This document shows, piece by piece, positions 11,084-22,729 of a stretch of 64,000 nucleotides of DNA. The translations under genes and the position numbers were made by a program. Origin of the DNA: Bimuria novae-zelandiae CBS 107.79 (lineage: Eukaryota; Ascomycota; Dothideomycetes; Pleosporales; Didymosphaeriaceae); contig ML976733.1 in NCBI GenBank assembly GCA_010015655.1, positions 238,232-302,231 of the forward strand. The letters run 5' to 3'. The notes under the pieces are model-generated. The model was not told the origin of the DNA and did not search any database. It saw only the letters and a program-made list of their open reading frames with translations. How positions within the stretch are numbered: position 1 is the stretch's first letter; each line of letters starts with the position of its first letter.

Positions 11084-11419
11084 ATGTGCTCCTTCTGGGA
11101 CTTCCTCTACAAGACTTGCGAAGAGACTCATCTCCAGCATTATAAGAAGCCACCCGAGCTCAAGGAGAACTACGACAAGTTTCCAGACATCTTCAAGCAC
11201 ACCCAGCGATTCAGGCGGTTCCCCTGCGAGCGCAAATGCGATAAAGACGACGGGCAGCAGCGCCTGGGCAAGCTTAGATTTGACGGCAACTGTCCGAAGT
11301 GTTAGAAGAAGGATGTGAAGAAGGATGGGGCGTGGTGGCCAGACTACAGGACAGAAATGGAGAAGATCAGGGAGTCGGATACGAAGAAGGTTACCGAGGC
11401 GAATGCTCATTTGGAGTAA
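11084..11419 (+). pseudogene. small Cys-containing protein gene broken by one TAG
   Basis: The frame opens MCSFWDFLYKTC and continues through C-x3-C (FPCERKC) and CPKC to TAG at 11303-11305. It stays open beyond that with coding-like sequence (KKDVKKDGAWWPDYRTEMEKI) to TAA at 11417-11419, about 111 codons in all. Small proteins starting MC with paired cysteines and a Lys/Glu-rich tail are common in Pleosporales genomes and have no known function. The stop could come from CAG or TGG by a RIP-type C:G to T:A change. The 73-aa truncated form could still be made. A second member of the same general style, also broken, lies at 40423-40730. Confidence 0.55.
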
Positions 11420-11761
11420 TAGGACGCGCGGTTAGGTTATGTTAGTGCGGGATAGGCGTTCAGGCCTTCATTTTACTCTGCTAAGGATGCAGAGTCTGCC
11501 TGGGATATCGGTCTGTAGATGTGTACAGGCGGTCTTAACGATGGTTGTTTTGATTTTAGATAGACATGAATTTTAGTGTCCGCTTTGCGGATGCAGATAC
11601 TGTTGAATCTTAATACAGGTGACGACTATTATGGAGTAGACTAGAGTGTGACTATTCGAGGTGCAAAGTGACTCAAATGTAATGTGGTTAGTGACGTGCG
11701 TTCAGCACGCGCCAACACATGTTTTGTGCGAGGACCCCGGAAGCATCAAATTCTCCTTCTA
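11420..11761. other. intergenic, nothing recognised
   Basis: About 340 bp of ordinary composition up to the TA target site of the Pogo element at 11760-11761. No gene-like ORF. Confidence 0.5.
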
Positions 11762-11835
11762 AGCTAGCCGATACGTAAGCTGGCCACCCGGGTAAGCTGG
11801 CCACCCCACCAAAACGCGACACCTGCACAAAACAC
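11762..11835 (+). repeat. left terminal inverted repeat of the Pogo element
   Basis: Begins AGCTAGCCGATACGTAAG and contains a tandem pair of GTAAGCTGGCCACC units. It matches the reverse complement of 13767-13840. Confidence 0.9.
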
Positions 11836-11863
11836 GCCACATCTCTCCACAACGCTCATTAAT

Positions 11864-13340
11864 ATGGACGCCCGTGAGCATGCTATACAATTAGCTATTA
11901 AAGATTTTAATGTAGGTATTTATTCTAGCTATCGCGCTGCGGCTACCGCGTATAGTATTTCTTAATTAACCCTATTAACGCGTATTAATGGCGTATAAAA
12001 CTGACGCGTTAGTTACTAACACTAGCAGCGTCTAACTCCTCTATAGGAGGACTTCCTAGTAGAATAGATCCTTGAAGAAGACGCACGCGCTTGCCCTCCC
12101 TCACACGCTCGCGCTCAAGAAATGGCTAATTGAATTCTACGTATAAATGGCGACAACTAGCCTATTAGCAAGCTCTGGCTCTCACACTTCCTCCGGCGCC
12201 AGCCACGCGTTGCCTCTGTAGTCGGCAGAAAGCTAGAGGCTCAGAGAGCTGATGCAGCGACACCAGAGCAGCTACGCGCGTTCCTAGAGCTCTACGAACA
12301 GACTCGACGGCGGCTCAACATACGGGTGGAGAACACATACAATATGGATGAGACTGGCATTGCCCTAGGGGTATGTACCAACACCAGAGTACTCTCTAGT
12401 AGTTAGAAGAAGAAGGCTTATGTTCGCTCTCTAGAGAATCGCTAGTGGGTCTCTATAATCGAGTGTGTATTGGCGATAGGGCGGAAGCTACGCTGTGCGG
12501 TCATCTTCAAGGGCTAGAGCCTACAGACAACATGGTTCTCCTTGTCCCACGTACCTGACTGGATCTACACTACCTCTGAGAACGGATGGACGTCAAAAGC
12601 GATAGGTGTTGAGTGGCTACAGCGCATATTTATACCTGAGACGGCTGTATCTAATGGCCAGCACAGGCTCCTCATCCTCGACGGTCACGGCAGCCATATT
12701 GATATAGACTTCCTGTGGCTCTGCAAGCTACATCGTATACAGCTCCTATATCTACCTGCGCACACTTCACACGTCCTACAGCCTCTCGATCTCGCTCCTT
12801 TCTCTATAATTAAGTCTAGCTACAGGCGTTAGATCTAGGAGCTCGCATTACTTAACGATGCTACGCCTGTTAAAAAGGAGCGCTTTATTACCTGCTATTA
12901 TTAAGCTAGGGAGGAAGGCTTTACAGAGCGTGTAATTTGAGCTAGCTGGCAGGTATCTGGTATCTGCCCATTCAACATCAATCACGTGCTTAGCTCGTCG
13001 CAGGTCTCTCAGAGGCCTACTACGCCTACACGTTAGCAGCAGCCTCAGCAGCAGCTCCAGAGCTTCCTCTCTACTCCCCAGGGCCCTCACGATCTCTATA
13101 TAGCGCAGCGCAGCGTCCAGAGCGTCGAGAATCCAGGTCGTACGACCCGGCTACTCCTACAGAAAGCAGGTAAGGCTCTAGCAGCTGCAAATGCTAGAGC
13201 TGCAGGCCTAGAAGCAGAGAAAAGACGACTTGAGCAGCAGCTAGAGATATCTACCTCTCAGCGTCAGCGTAAGCGCGTTCGAGTAGACCTAAATTAACGC
13301 TTTGTAGAGGTAGAGAGTATTAGGGAGGCTATACGCGCAG
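11864..13340 (+). pseudogene. Pogo/Fot1 DDE transposase, multiple RIP stops
   Basis: The frame starts ATG at 11864 (MDAREHAIQLAIKDF), reads a psq/CENP-B-type helix-turn-helix region, then NMDETGI at about 12341-12360 (first acidic residue of the DDE_1 nuclease). It continues with LLILDGHGSHIDIDF at about 12665-12712 and LQPLDLAPFSIIK at 12776-12815. A coiled Gln/Arg-rich tail (EAEKRRLEQQLEIS) follows. Stops occur where Gln or Trp is expected (for instance in the RR-x-I-x-EL stretch near 12826-12843), consistent with CpA to TpA change. It cannot encode a working transposase. The coding region is followed by the MITE at 13361. Confidence 0.87.
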
Positions 13341-13360
13341 CCGAGGCTTTATTATCGTTT

Positions 13361-13628
13361 TGGAAATACCTGCTCGACCCACAGAGCCAGCCAGTCATCG
13401 TCAATCCTTCCTTTTCTTGTATTTTCTTGAACGCAAAAAACTTAAATCTTCTAAAAAATTTAAGGGGGGTACTTATAACTCTATAGAAGCCCTTTATCTA
13501 CTTTTAGTATATTATTATCCAAAGTTCCTTGTGTGGTGGAGAGAAAAGCGAAAAAAAGGAGACCAGAACAGAAAATACGCGCAGTCTGATGAGAAATACG
13601 CCTTAAGTAGGTCGAGCAGGTATTTCCA
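13361..13628. mobile_element. MITE-like insert with 19-bp perfect inverted ends
   Basis: TGGAAATACCTGCTCGACC at 13361-13379 is mirrored exactly at 13610-13628. The 268-bp body has no coding potential that I recognise and sits inside the Pogo element. The target duplication is unclear. Confidence 0.7.
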
Positions 13629-13766
13629 GAATCACCGATAGTAGTTTAATCACGTAGATCTACTATATTAAGTACCTTAGAAGTAACTACTAGAGCTATA
13701 GTAGCTGCAGCGCTTAAATCTATGTGTAGTTAATGGCAATCATAAGAAGCGTTGTTGAGAAATCGT

Positions 13767-13872
13767 GTGTTTTGTGCAGGTGTCGTGTTTTGGTGGGGTG
13801 GCCAGCTTACCCGGGTGGCCAGCTTACGTATCGGCTAGCTTACGTATCGGCTAGCTTACGTATCGGCTAGCT
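13767..13872 (-). repeat. right terminal inverted repeat plus two extra 16-bp end units
   Basis: 13767-13840 mirrors the left end. It is followed by two further TACGTATCGGCTAGCT units up to the TA at 13873-13874. Confidence 0.88.
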
Positions 13873-13874
13873 TA

Positions 13875-14522
13875 TCGTCTTTAACGACCTGAATAGATCA
13901 TGCGACGGCGTAGGCGACAAAAAAGTTTGGACTGGCCTTGGTTGTCGTAGCTCTTGATATATACTTAGGTGGATGCTGTCATAACAGCTCAGGACTTCTT
14001 AAATCCATGCTCGCCGTCAGTATAACAGACGAAGATCGCACGCACCATCTGGGCGGCGCTAGGTAGTGTAGAACGCCGCGCGAATTGATGCGCTCCTCGG
14101 TCAAGGAAAGACATTGAACGTTGAATATTCTGCAATCATTCTGACGGTTTTGTCTATTATTACGGAGCTCTGCAACGGCACAAACAATAAGGCATTAAAA
14201 CACCGCGGCAGCCGCTTTCAGGTCGCTTCTAATCCCTACAGATCTAGGCATGTATGTACGTGGGAACAGCGCTACCTCGACCAGGGGCTCCACAGCGACC
14301 ATAGACTGACTGTTCTTTCTTTTCCAACATCATACGAGACTTCAGACATACTGTCACCCATTTCGCTCGCAATTTCTGTGATATCGACCTTGGTCTGCGA
14401 TGCTCGGAGTTGGGTGTTGCGGAACCGTTTGCGATATCGACCCTCCCGGGCCAGGAACGACCGTGCAACGATATGATCGATATCCTCCTATGGTCGAATC
14501 AGTGATGGTTTCGCCATTATGG
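13875..14522. other. intergenic; 3' side of the split gene
   Basis: About 650 bp. A 120-codon plus-strand ORF (14114-14476) has no recognisable motif and overlaps an equally plain minus-strand ORF, so neither is called. Confidence 0.4.
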
Positions 14523-14771
14523 CTAGATGTTAAGGTATGAAATTACCGATGTGAGCGTTGGATCGAGAAAAATCCTCCCGTCGCTTTCCTTGTAGATATG
14601 GCCGAGGAATTCGAGCTCATCTATCTCCACGAGATCTTTGCTGATGATGAGAGATTCTTTTTCGGTATCAGGTCGAACATGGGATATGCGATATGGACTG
14701 ACTTGGGGCTTGTACATATCTGCGCAGCAGTGTGAGCTCTTTCGCCGCTATTGTATATACTAAACACGTAC

Positions 14772-14796
14772 CACTAAAGAATTGTGCGTGGACAGG
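14772..14796 (-). other. 25-nt microexon of the split gene
   Basis: Flanked by ...GCGCAG on its 5' side and GTACGT on its 3' side (minus strand). It carries the frame from a phase-0 junction into a phase-1 junction and codes PVHAQFFS plus one base. Confidence 0.6.
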
Positions 14797-15516
14797 CTGC
14801 GCGCCAAAGAACCAGGTTTGACCGAAAACTATTGGTATTACATGAGTTCAGCAATGCGGAAGCTCTGAGGTTTACTACTTGCCAGTGGTTCTCACGTAGG
14901 TCGGCCGCCAGCCCGACTGACGAAGTGATTTGTAAAGGTCTGCTTCAGCGGTAGAAGCGGGAGGCTGCCAGAAAAGTGTTCCACGCAGTACGTTACCACC
15001 GGTTCCTATCCTCTCGAATGGACCACTCGTGTCTTGAGCTGAAGGCTCTCGCTCCTCGAACCAGGGCTTGAAACCACTCATGGACAAGTGGTTACTAAGT
15101 TGGTTATGCCCAAGTTCGCTCCAGCCTGCGCGCGGCGGGAACACGATGACGTTCGAAAACTCCTCTCTCACCTCTGGAGGTACAGATGGCGCTGTGCTTC
15201 TTTCCTTGCGACGCTGTGGTACAGTGTGCATATACCGGTTATTCTCTTCCCACTTGTTCTCCAAAAGCTCACTTTTCATAGTGTCTTCATCAGTGTCCAG
15301 TTCATTGGAACCTACCGATGTGTCTTTTCGTTCCAAAAATTTGAATACACCTTCGTGCAGGCCTTCAACGGACGCCTTTGTAGTGCCAGAAATTGTAGAC
15401 GGTTCCTTTTGCGATTCCTTATGCCGACGAGTAAACTCGTCGTTGTATTTCTTGACGTAGACCTCGGCACGCATATTTGCTTCTGTTGCTTTCTGCTGTT
15501 CTTCCTTGATGAGATC

Positions 15517-15528
15517 TCCATAATGCTC
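15517..15528 (+). repeat. left 12-bp target duplication of the LINE
   Basis: TCCATAATGCTC, identical to 26715-26726, which directly follows the LINE tail. Confidence 0.9.
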
Positions 15529-15666
15529 CCACACCAACACCAACTTTTGGAATTTTGAGAAAGTGGTAAAACTGCTAAATCTTTACCTTGCTCATCTCAG
15601 TTTCACCTGAAATCCTACTCTAGCCATCTTCATGCACCGCACGCGTGCGGTGGGCTGATGATAGCG

Positions 15667-16139
15667 ATGGAGACGCCTCAGAGGCCCCCTCCGGGGCCCT
15701 CTACAGCGACTCGCCCCCTAGACCCTGAGTCTGCGTGGTAGACTAACATCTAGCACCCCTCTAGGAAGCGTTAACAGACTAATATCCGCCCTCCGAGACG
15801 CCTTTCCTTTAGTAGAGGCGTGCCTATCCGCCTAGGAGCTGCTATAGATATAGTAGCTAACGCCCTTAACTCCCACCTTATAGCTACGCGCAAGGCGGCA
15901 GAGACCTAAAAAAAAGTTATAATAGTTATAGCTAAAGCTATTAACTACTATATTACTAATTTTAAGCGCCTAGAGGAGCTGGCGGCTGCCTCTACCCTTT
16001 ATAACTGCCTTATATAGATACTAAAAAATTTAGCCACGCTAAGCCTTCGTTCTAATATAGTTAGGACTAGCTACGACTTGATAACTACTGCCTACACTAT
16101 AGACAGCGATAGCGATCTTACCGCCTAGCCTTAGATGAC
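15667..16139 (+). pseudogene. LINE ORF1 (gag-like), 5' part
   Basis: ATG at 15667 reads METPQRPPPGPSTATRPLDPE and continues with RIP stops to the copia A insertion. ORF1 resumes at about 21470. No RNA-binding motif could be seen in this part. Confidence 0.6.
16135..16139 (+). repeat. left 5-bp target duplication of copia A
   Basis: ATGAC immediately before the 5' LTR, identical to 21465-21469. Confidence 0.9.
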
Positions 16140-16364
16140 TGTCCGATTATATGGCCTCTATCTGTTGTGGATATGAGGCTGGAGCACTCTCTCTTTTGTA
16201 CTATTCTAAATAGGGCTAGCGCTGCAGCGGCACTTATTTGGAGCCTCGCACACATCTGCATTCCAGACACAGATAGAACACGAATATTATTAATTAATTA
16301 TCACATCTATTAAATTCTCATTATTGCATTATCTTAAAGTGATAGAACACTATTAAATCTAATA
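16140..16364 (+). repeat. 5' LTR of copia A (RIP-mutated in its 3' part only)
   Basis: Compared with the 3' LTR, the first roughly 130 bp are almost identical. The last roughly 90 bp carry about 13 C-to-T changes, all at CpA. Confidence 0.95.
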
Positions 16365-19300
16365 ATTAAGAGTCTCACTACCTTAACTAAACCTTAAGAA
16401 AGGATAATATCGCTGTTAACACTCCGCGACTTAATAATTATGTTAACTAATTATACTAACTACATACTATAGCTACTGTAGCTAAAAGCGCGATGCGAAC
16501 TAATAGATATATAGCCTATTATTAACCTAGATAGAGCCAAACTCCCACGCAAAAGGCCGACACCGCCGTCGCCACTAGAAATAGCAAGTTACTAACTAAT
16601 TATCCGCGTAAACGACGACGATTAACAGAACCCTCTAACACGCCTATTAGAGCTATTAAATTTAGAACTTAAGGCATATAAGGAGGATATTAAGTTCTAT
16701 AAGATATAGCTTAAAGACTATAAGATAAAGGATAAGGAATACCGCGAGGAGAGATTAAGTCTTAAGAAAGTGGTTATCTATATCTAATCTACTATGTCGC
16801 CACACCTGCAACGCAACTGCTACAAGCCTGGAGAGCAAATCTAGTAATAGATTACGTCTCTAACATAGACTGTAGGCGTTAATAAAGAAGACGAGCGGGA
16901 TAGAGTAAGAGCACGATACCTACAGGCCCTTAAGCTAATAAGATAACCCTTAAACTAGGATACCTAGCTAACTAAGTATAATTAGGTAGCTATAAAAGCA
17001 GAGACGAATAATGTCGCTAAAGTATAATTAATCTATAATACTATAAAGGACTTCCTAACTGCGATTATAAAGGCTGCTCCCACTTAGGGTGTGTCCTTTT
17101 AAGAAACTGGACGCCAAGACGCAGATATAACAAGGAAGGAGATAATAAAACGCTTCCAAGAACATATGGCAATACTCCACCCGATTAAGGGCAAATAGCA
17201 TAGGGGCGCCTTTGCTACTGGTGAGCTATCTCTCGCTGCTGGTGGTGTATCCACCCTGGGCACTGACAGGGACGCCTCTTACGCTGCCAAAGACGCGCCA
17301 TCTTCCACGAATAACTAACGTGGATAGGGGAGACCTCGACAAAAACGATCCTTTAGTTAAAGCACCATATCTAAGCAGTCTTTAATAGAGGATATAATAA
17401 TAGTTAAAGGTAAAAAATGCCTTACTTGTGAATAAAGGCATAGTCTAAAAGACTACTTCTACGCATATCCAGATCATGCACTAGAGTAGTTTAGGCCACG
17501 ACCTGGCTTTGCAGATATAGTATAATACAGAATCTAAAATGATTCACATCTACAAGATGAGATGAGGAAGGTGAAAAGACTAAAGTCTTAAACACCTAGA
17601 ATTAAATTATTACATACTCCCACTCTAACTTGAATTACTAAGGCTAATAATAAGTGACTAGACAGACGCAAGATTACTAAAATCCTAGCGAGCTTCTAAG
17701 CCATATCCTTTTATAATAAATTAAACACGTACCTATTACGATGCTTAGCTATACTTAATTTAGGCATAACCTGCCATATCTTTAACAACATTAATTGCTT
17801 TGTCTTATACTGGCCACCGGCGTTAGGAGACTTTATATGGGCAGGGAATACATAAATATAGATCTAAGGATATAGGACTGTCTATTTTAACGTATAAAGT
17901 GTAAGCGGCAATTAAATAATATAGCTAGATAATATTACCTATTACCCTAATTTACTCTGCAATCTTGTATCGTTTTGATTACTCTAGAGGCAAGGCCTTT
18001 GGTGGGACATAAGGGTAGACCTAACGACTCTAAAAAGAAGAGATAATACTATGCTAGTAGAACTTTAAGAGTTGCACGGATAGTGGGTGCTAGAACACAG
18101 AATAAGGCTAGTAAGTAGTATTCCTACTAATACTACGCATGCCACTCACAAGACTAACACACGCACTAAATAAAGACCACAGAAGGTAGATGCGTAGACC
18201 TGGCACTAATAATTAGGCTATTTAGGCCCTTAGGCCCTTAAACACCTCGTGTAGCAATCTAAGGGAGTGAGGATTAAAGGCCTCCTTATAGTTAAATGTG
18301 ACGCCTGCAGCAAAGCAAAACTAAAATGGCAAATACGCTAGCAAGCTAGGGAGCGAACTAAAGGCCCTGGCGAGCGAGTTATAATAGACTTTCACGACTA
18401 CGAAGCAGACAGCTTAACAAGAGAGAAGAGCTAAATACTAATTACTAACTAATTCTCTAGCTTCGCATAGGACTACTACTTTAAGAATAACTACCTAGCA
18501 CGCTTAATTATCAAATTACTTAGCACCTTTATATAGTTCATGAAAGTATAATACAACATTATAGTAAAAGTAATTAAATCCAACAACGAGATCTTCTCTA
18601 TTAAGGTAAATGTTAAGAAGTAGTGCTTAGCGCAAGGTATTAAGATTAAGCCTTTAACACTAGATACTTAAGCATAAAATAGAGGAGCTAAACGCTTAGG
18701 GGGTGTAATTAAGGAGAAAGCGCGCGCGATACAACTTAACTCTAACCTACCCTAGTAAATATAGCCTAAGATTACCCGAGCCGCAGTCTACCTATATAAT
18801 CAAACGCCGAACTACGCTAATTAATAGCGATCTCTATATAAAGTGTTCTTTATAATAGTAGCCTTTTAGAACAGCATTATCACCTAACTAAAGAAGCCTA
18901 ATTAAGCTTACTTAAAAGCCTATGGCTGCAAGACCTTTGCCATAACTAATAACACTAAACGTGGCAAGAGTAAGCTCCAGCAACTAGATCCCAAAGCATG
19001 GATAAGTTATTTAGTTAGCTATAAATTAACTAATATTTAGAGAATATAGATTCCCTCTCTAGCAAAGACAATTAGTACTCGCGATGTAATTTTCGACGAG
19101 GATACTGTGTTCTTAGGCAAAACTAAAGACCTGGTAGACAACCTTATACATAACACATTAGAAGAAATAGTAGCCTAGGTGCAATTAGTAGAGCTACCTT
19201 CTTTACCTTAATAAGAGTAAGCCACTAAGTCCTTCTTTAAGGATAAGACAATTAGTAAAGCGCTAGAGGAAGAGGTTAAAAGCGCTCCTAAATATAATTA

Positions 19301-21130
19301 AGGCAAGAAAGCTAGGTACGAATATCTAACGCCTCTATTAACACCGCCACTAGTAACACTCCTTACACAACTAATGGCAAGAGGCGATTAAGCTAGACCA
19401 CCCTAAGAGTTATAAATAGGGCAGTTGTAAATAAGCGTATAGGCCGCAGCCTTTATAGCAGGCACTAAAGCCAGTAGTAATAGTAAATACAAAGGCAAGG
19501 TTCTTAATAAGGCGTAGCTTTAATAAATAATTATATTAGGTAAGAAGCTATATCGAAGCGTGCTTCTAGAGCTACCTACATGCTAAAGTAAGCTCAAAGA
19601 TCACCCTCTTTATAATATGTGGAAGGAAGCAGAACGTTCCCATCTATAGAGCCACAAGGAAATAAAGTCTTAGAGCGAGGTCGCAGTAGCTCTAGTAAAG
19701 GTAGCAGGCCATTAAATCCTTAACTATATATAGGTATACACCTATAAGTTTGATAAACACTATTAACTATAGAAGTGTAAGGTAAGGCTGGTGGTGCGGG
19801 GCGATTAATAGCGGTACCTAATCTTATAAGAAACCTACGCTATAACACTTACAGGACAATCCTTTCGCATGCTTATAGTAATTATAGCTTGGTTTAACCT
19901 AGAGCTTATCTAATATAACGTTACGAACGCGTTTGTTCACGCAAAGCTGGATAGAGAAATCTACATGAGAATGCCCCGCGGATACTCGCGAGCAGGCACA
20001 GTCCTTAAACTACACAAAGCACTGTATGGACTGCGCATATCTCCACTACTTTAGTAAAGAGAGTTTACATTAACGCTCTGTAATATTGGCTTTAAAATAG
20101 TGCCTTACGAGCCATGCTACCTTATTAAGGACGGCATTATTATCTTCTTTTATATAGATGATCTTATTATTGCCTATTAGAAGAATTACGAGTCTGCAGC
20201 AAAAGCAGCTATTAAAGAGATAAGAACTAAATTTACCCTTACTAGCGGGAAAGACCTGCAATAGTTTTTAGGAATTGAAATTATTAGGGACCGCTTAAAT
20301 AGAAAGATCTGGCTTTTATAAGCATTATACATTAACAAAATATCGCGCCTTCTTGATCACCATGAGATTCGCCACAATACCCTGATAGGTTTAATCGAAT
20401 TACTCCTAAGAACAGGACTAGCTAGTAAGGGTGAGATTAATTAATACTAGCGTAAAGTTGGATTAATTCTCTATGCTATAGTTATAACTTGACTAGATAT
20501 TACCTTTGTAAGCTCTAGATTATTATAATTCTTATCTAACCTAAGCGAAGAGCATTAAGCGGCTACTAACTAAGTTCTCCTCTATCTTGCTAATACTAAA
20601 TTACTAGGTCTTTAGCTTAGGGGTGCAGATACTTTAGAAGTGGTAAGCAACGCATTCTTTACAGATAATACACTTAATCGCAAGAGTTTACAAGGATATA
20701 TTATTAAGCTATTTAGTGGCCTGATTGCCTGGAAAGCAAGCAAGCAAGATATAGTTACTATATTAATAATAGAGGCCAAACTTCTAGCGCTTTTATAAGT
20801 GGCTAAGGAGGCTATCTTTACTTCACGATTACTCTAGGAGCTCTAGATCGCTATAAGCAATTATCTAATCACAATTAACTGCGATAATTAATAAACTATT
20901 CGCCTGGTTACTAAAGAGATCGCAAAGCTGCAGACTAAGCTCCGCCATATAAATATCTATAATTACTGGCTAAGACAAGAAGTCACACTTAGGAAAATTA
21001 AGGTAGACTATTAACGCTTAGAGGACATGGTTGCAGATAGACTTATAAAGGCCCTGCTAGTAAATAAATGGAGCAAGTTTCTAAATAAGCTGGGACTTAA
21101 AGATATATTAGACAAGATTACTAATTAAGA
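16365..21130 (+). pseudogene. copia A gag-pol, RIP-inactivated
   Basis: Recognisable remnants in order: a gag region; integrase with CDACSKAKLKWQIR (zinc-type pair) at about 18300-18350 and VIIDFHDY at about 18380-18400; RT with LIQYNVTNAFVHAKLDREIY at about 19900-19960, LYGLRISPLL at about 20020-20050 and FFYIDDLIIAYQ at about 20146-20181; RNase H with INCDNQQTIRLVTKE at about 20875-20920 and a final EDMVADRLIKALL at about 21022-21060. Dozens of TAA/TAG codons stand where Gln is expected, and some where Trp is expected. Confidence 0.9.
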
Positions 21131-21239
21131 GGTTGCCTTATAAGATTTATAGCAGAGGATAGAGGCCTTTAAGTTAGAATAATAGACAGATAAATAATGC
21201 GAAGGTCTAGCTTGAGGATAAGCCCAAGCTGAGGAGGTG

Positions 21240-21464
21240 TGTCCAATTATATGGCCTCTATCTGTTGTGGATATGAGGCTGGAGCACTCTCTCTTTTGTA
21301 CTATTCTAAATAGGGCTAGCGCTGCAGCGGCACTTATTTGGAGCCTCGCACACATCTGCATTCCAGACACAGACAGAACACGAACATCATCAATCAATCA
21401 TCACATCCATCAAATTCTCATCATTGCATTATCTCAAAGTGACAGAACACTATCAAATCTAACA
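21240..21464 (+). repeat. 3' LTR of copia A (unmutated)
   Basis: Same length as the 5' LTR. It retains CpA throughout and is followed by the ATGAC duplication at 21465-21469. Confidence 0.95.
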
Positions 21465-21469
21465 ATGAC

Positions 21470-22700
21470 ATAGGCAAGTGTCGCATCCGCCTCCTATAGA
21501 GATAGTGGATACACGACCATAGCTGGTAGCAGGAAATCCACAACCGCGGCCAGGCGGCAAACTACACCTAGACAGGTAGTAGACCCACGGGTCCTGCTCA
21601 CAGTCGCGAATCTAGCTAACTAGCTAGGCCAGACCTCTACCTTTGCTATACGAATAGCTATCTACGCCGCTATAGGGCTTAACCTTAGCGCTATTTTTAT
21701 AGCTATAAGGACCCGCATAGGGTGGGCTATTACCCTAGCCTCTAATAATATACAATAGTAGCTTATAAAACAGGAAAAGAAGGAATTAATAATAAAATCT
21801 ATTAAAGCTAACAGCGCTAAGTTGCCTATACGATAGGTTAACTACGCTATACCTAGAGTACCTAGTAGCTACCGCTCGCTATTAGGGGAAGACGTGCCCT
21901 ACTCCCTCTAAATAGTAGCGAAAGAGGCTTGCACGTAGATAAAATAACACCCTATTAATTATTACCCCTTCTAACACGGCCCTAATTAATTTAGATACAC
22001 TACCTAGATAGTATCCTTTAAAAAGCCTATAGTGGCTTTTTGCCTCTTTAGTGCCAGCGACCTATCCCGCGAGATAATTAAGAAGCGGGCTATAAAACGC
22101 TATAACCCTAGCTACTAGGGCTATTATAACGCGTTACAATGCACACGCGCACCCCGCTACTATAACTATAAAAAGAAACTTAGCGAGTATAAAAGCCTAA
22201 TAGGAGATAACTGCGCTTATAAATAATAATACCTTAATTATCGCGGCCCACACGCCGTAGATAACACTACCTATTTAGTAAAACCTAGGAGGGTAAATAA
22301 TTACATTATTTAACTAACTCGCCGCGAACTAGCGACACTAAGACGCGCTAAATAAAAGGCCTTTAACTAGCTATATAACTTATAGTCTTAACCTAAGCTT
22401 ACCGCCTAGGGCTAAGACACCTCCCCTAGCAGAGAAGACAATACTAGACTAAAGCAAAAACTAGTGGCCCTAAGCTATCGTTCCCTAAGAGGACCTCGAC
22501 AATCGACCCTGTACCCCAACACCTCCTCACGACAAGCGGCCCTACGCTTATTAAGTAGGCCTATATAATCCTCTACGCTAATTAGTAGTAGCCTAAACCT
22601 TGCCGCGCTCTTTGCTAGAAGCACAAGACAGGATAATTACACCTAGTCCTCCTTATAGGAGGACTAGACTATAGACGAATCTTTAAGTTAATAAGGAATA
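21470..22700 (+). pseudogene. LINE ORF1 (gag-like), remainder
   Basis: Continues after the copia A insertion with VASASYRDSGYTTIAGSRK and later KKPIVAFCLFSASDLSREI. RIP stops are frequent. The ORF1/ORF2 border is approximate. Confidence 0.55.
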
Positions 22701-22729
22701 ACTATCGTAGATTTACCCCACGTAGGGAC

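Larger units (their letters stand above)
11762..13872 (+). mobile_element. Pogo/Fot1-type (Tc1-mariner) DNA transposon, RIP-mutated, TA target duplication
   Basis: The ends are near-perfect inverted repeats of about 74 bp (11762-11835 and 13767-13840, one visible mismatch). TA duplications lie at 11760-11761 and 13873-13874. The inside holds a degraded DDE transposase and a nested MITE. At the right end, two extra copies of a 16-bp terminal unit are present (13841-13872), so the two ends are not symmetrical. Confidence 0.9.
14523..15528 (-). pseudogene. 3' half of a gene split by the LINE (other half at 26715-29697)
   Basis: On the minus strand, the large exon runs 15528-14896, starting in the TSD with EHYG and continuing DLIKEEQQKATEANM (coiled coil). 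A 25-nt microexon (14796-14772) and a last exon (14719-14523) follow. Introns: 99 nt (GTGAGA...GCAG, GCTGAAC branch) and 52 nt (GTACGT...GCAG). The junction phases agree: the read-out is PTY-PVHAQFFS-DMYKPQVS. The C-terminal domain includes GFKPWFEEREP, GTLFWQPP and a final FLGHIYKESDGRIFLDPT. The apparent start just upstream (15595) lies in LINE sequence and is rejected. The reading frame of EHYG is the same in the other half, so the two were one gene. Function not recognised. Confidence 0.75.
16140..21464 (+). mobile_element. Ty1/copia element A, complete but RIP-mutated, nested in LINE ORF1
   Basis: Two 225-bp LTRs (16140-16364, 21240-21464), TGTCC...CTAACA ends, ATGAC duplication, and a polypurine tract CTGAGGAGG just before the 3' LTR. 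The order is gag, integrase, RT, RNase H (copia order). The family is shared with copia B (51801-57077) and copia D. Confidence 0.95.

Noticed and set aside
14114..14476. 120-codon plus-strand ORF
   Set aside because: No recognisable motif and overlapped by an equally plain minus-strand ORF.
15541..15595. A start exon (MSK) and 43-nt intron for the gene at 14523-15528
   Set aside because: The sequence lies inside the LINE, right of its 12-bp target duplication. The true upstream exon is at 26715-26852.
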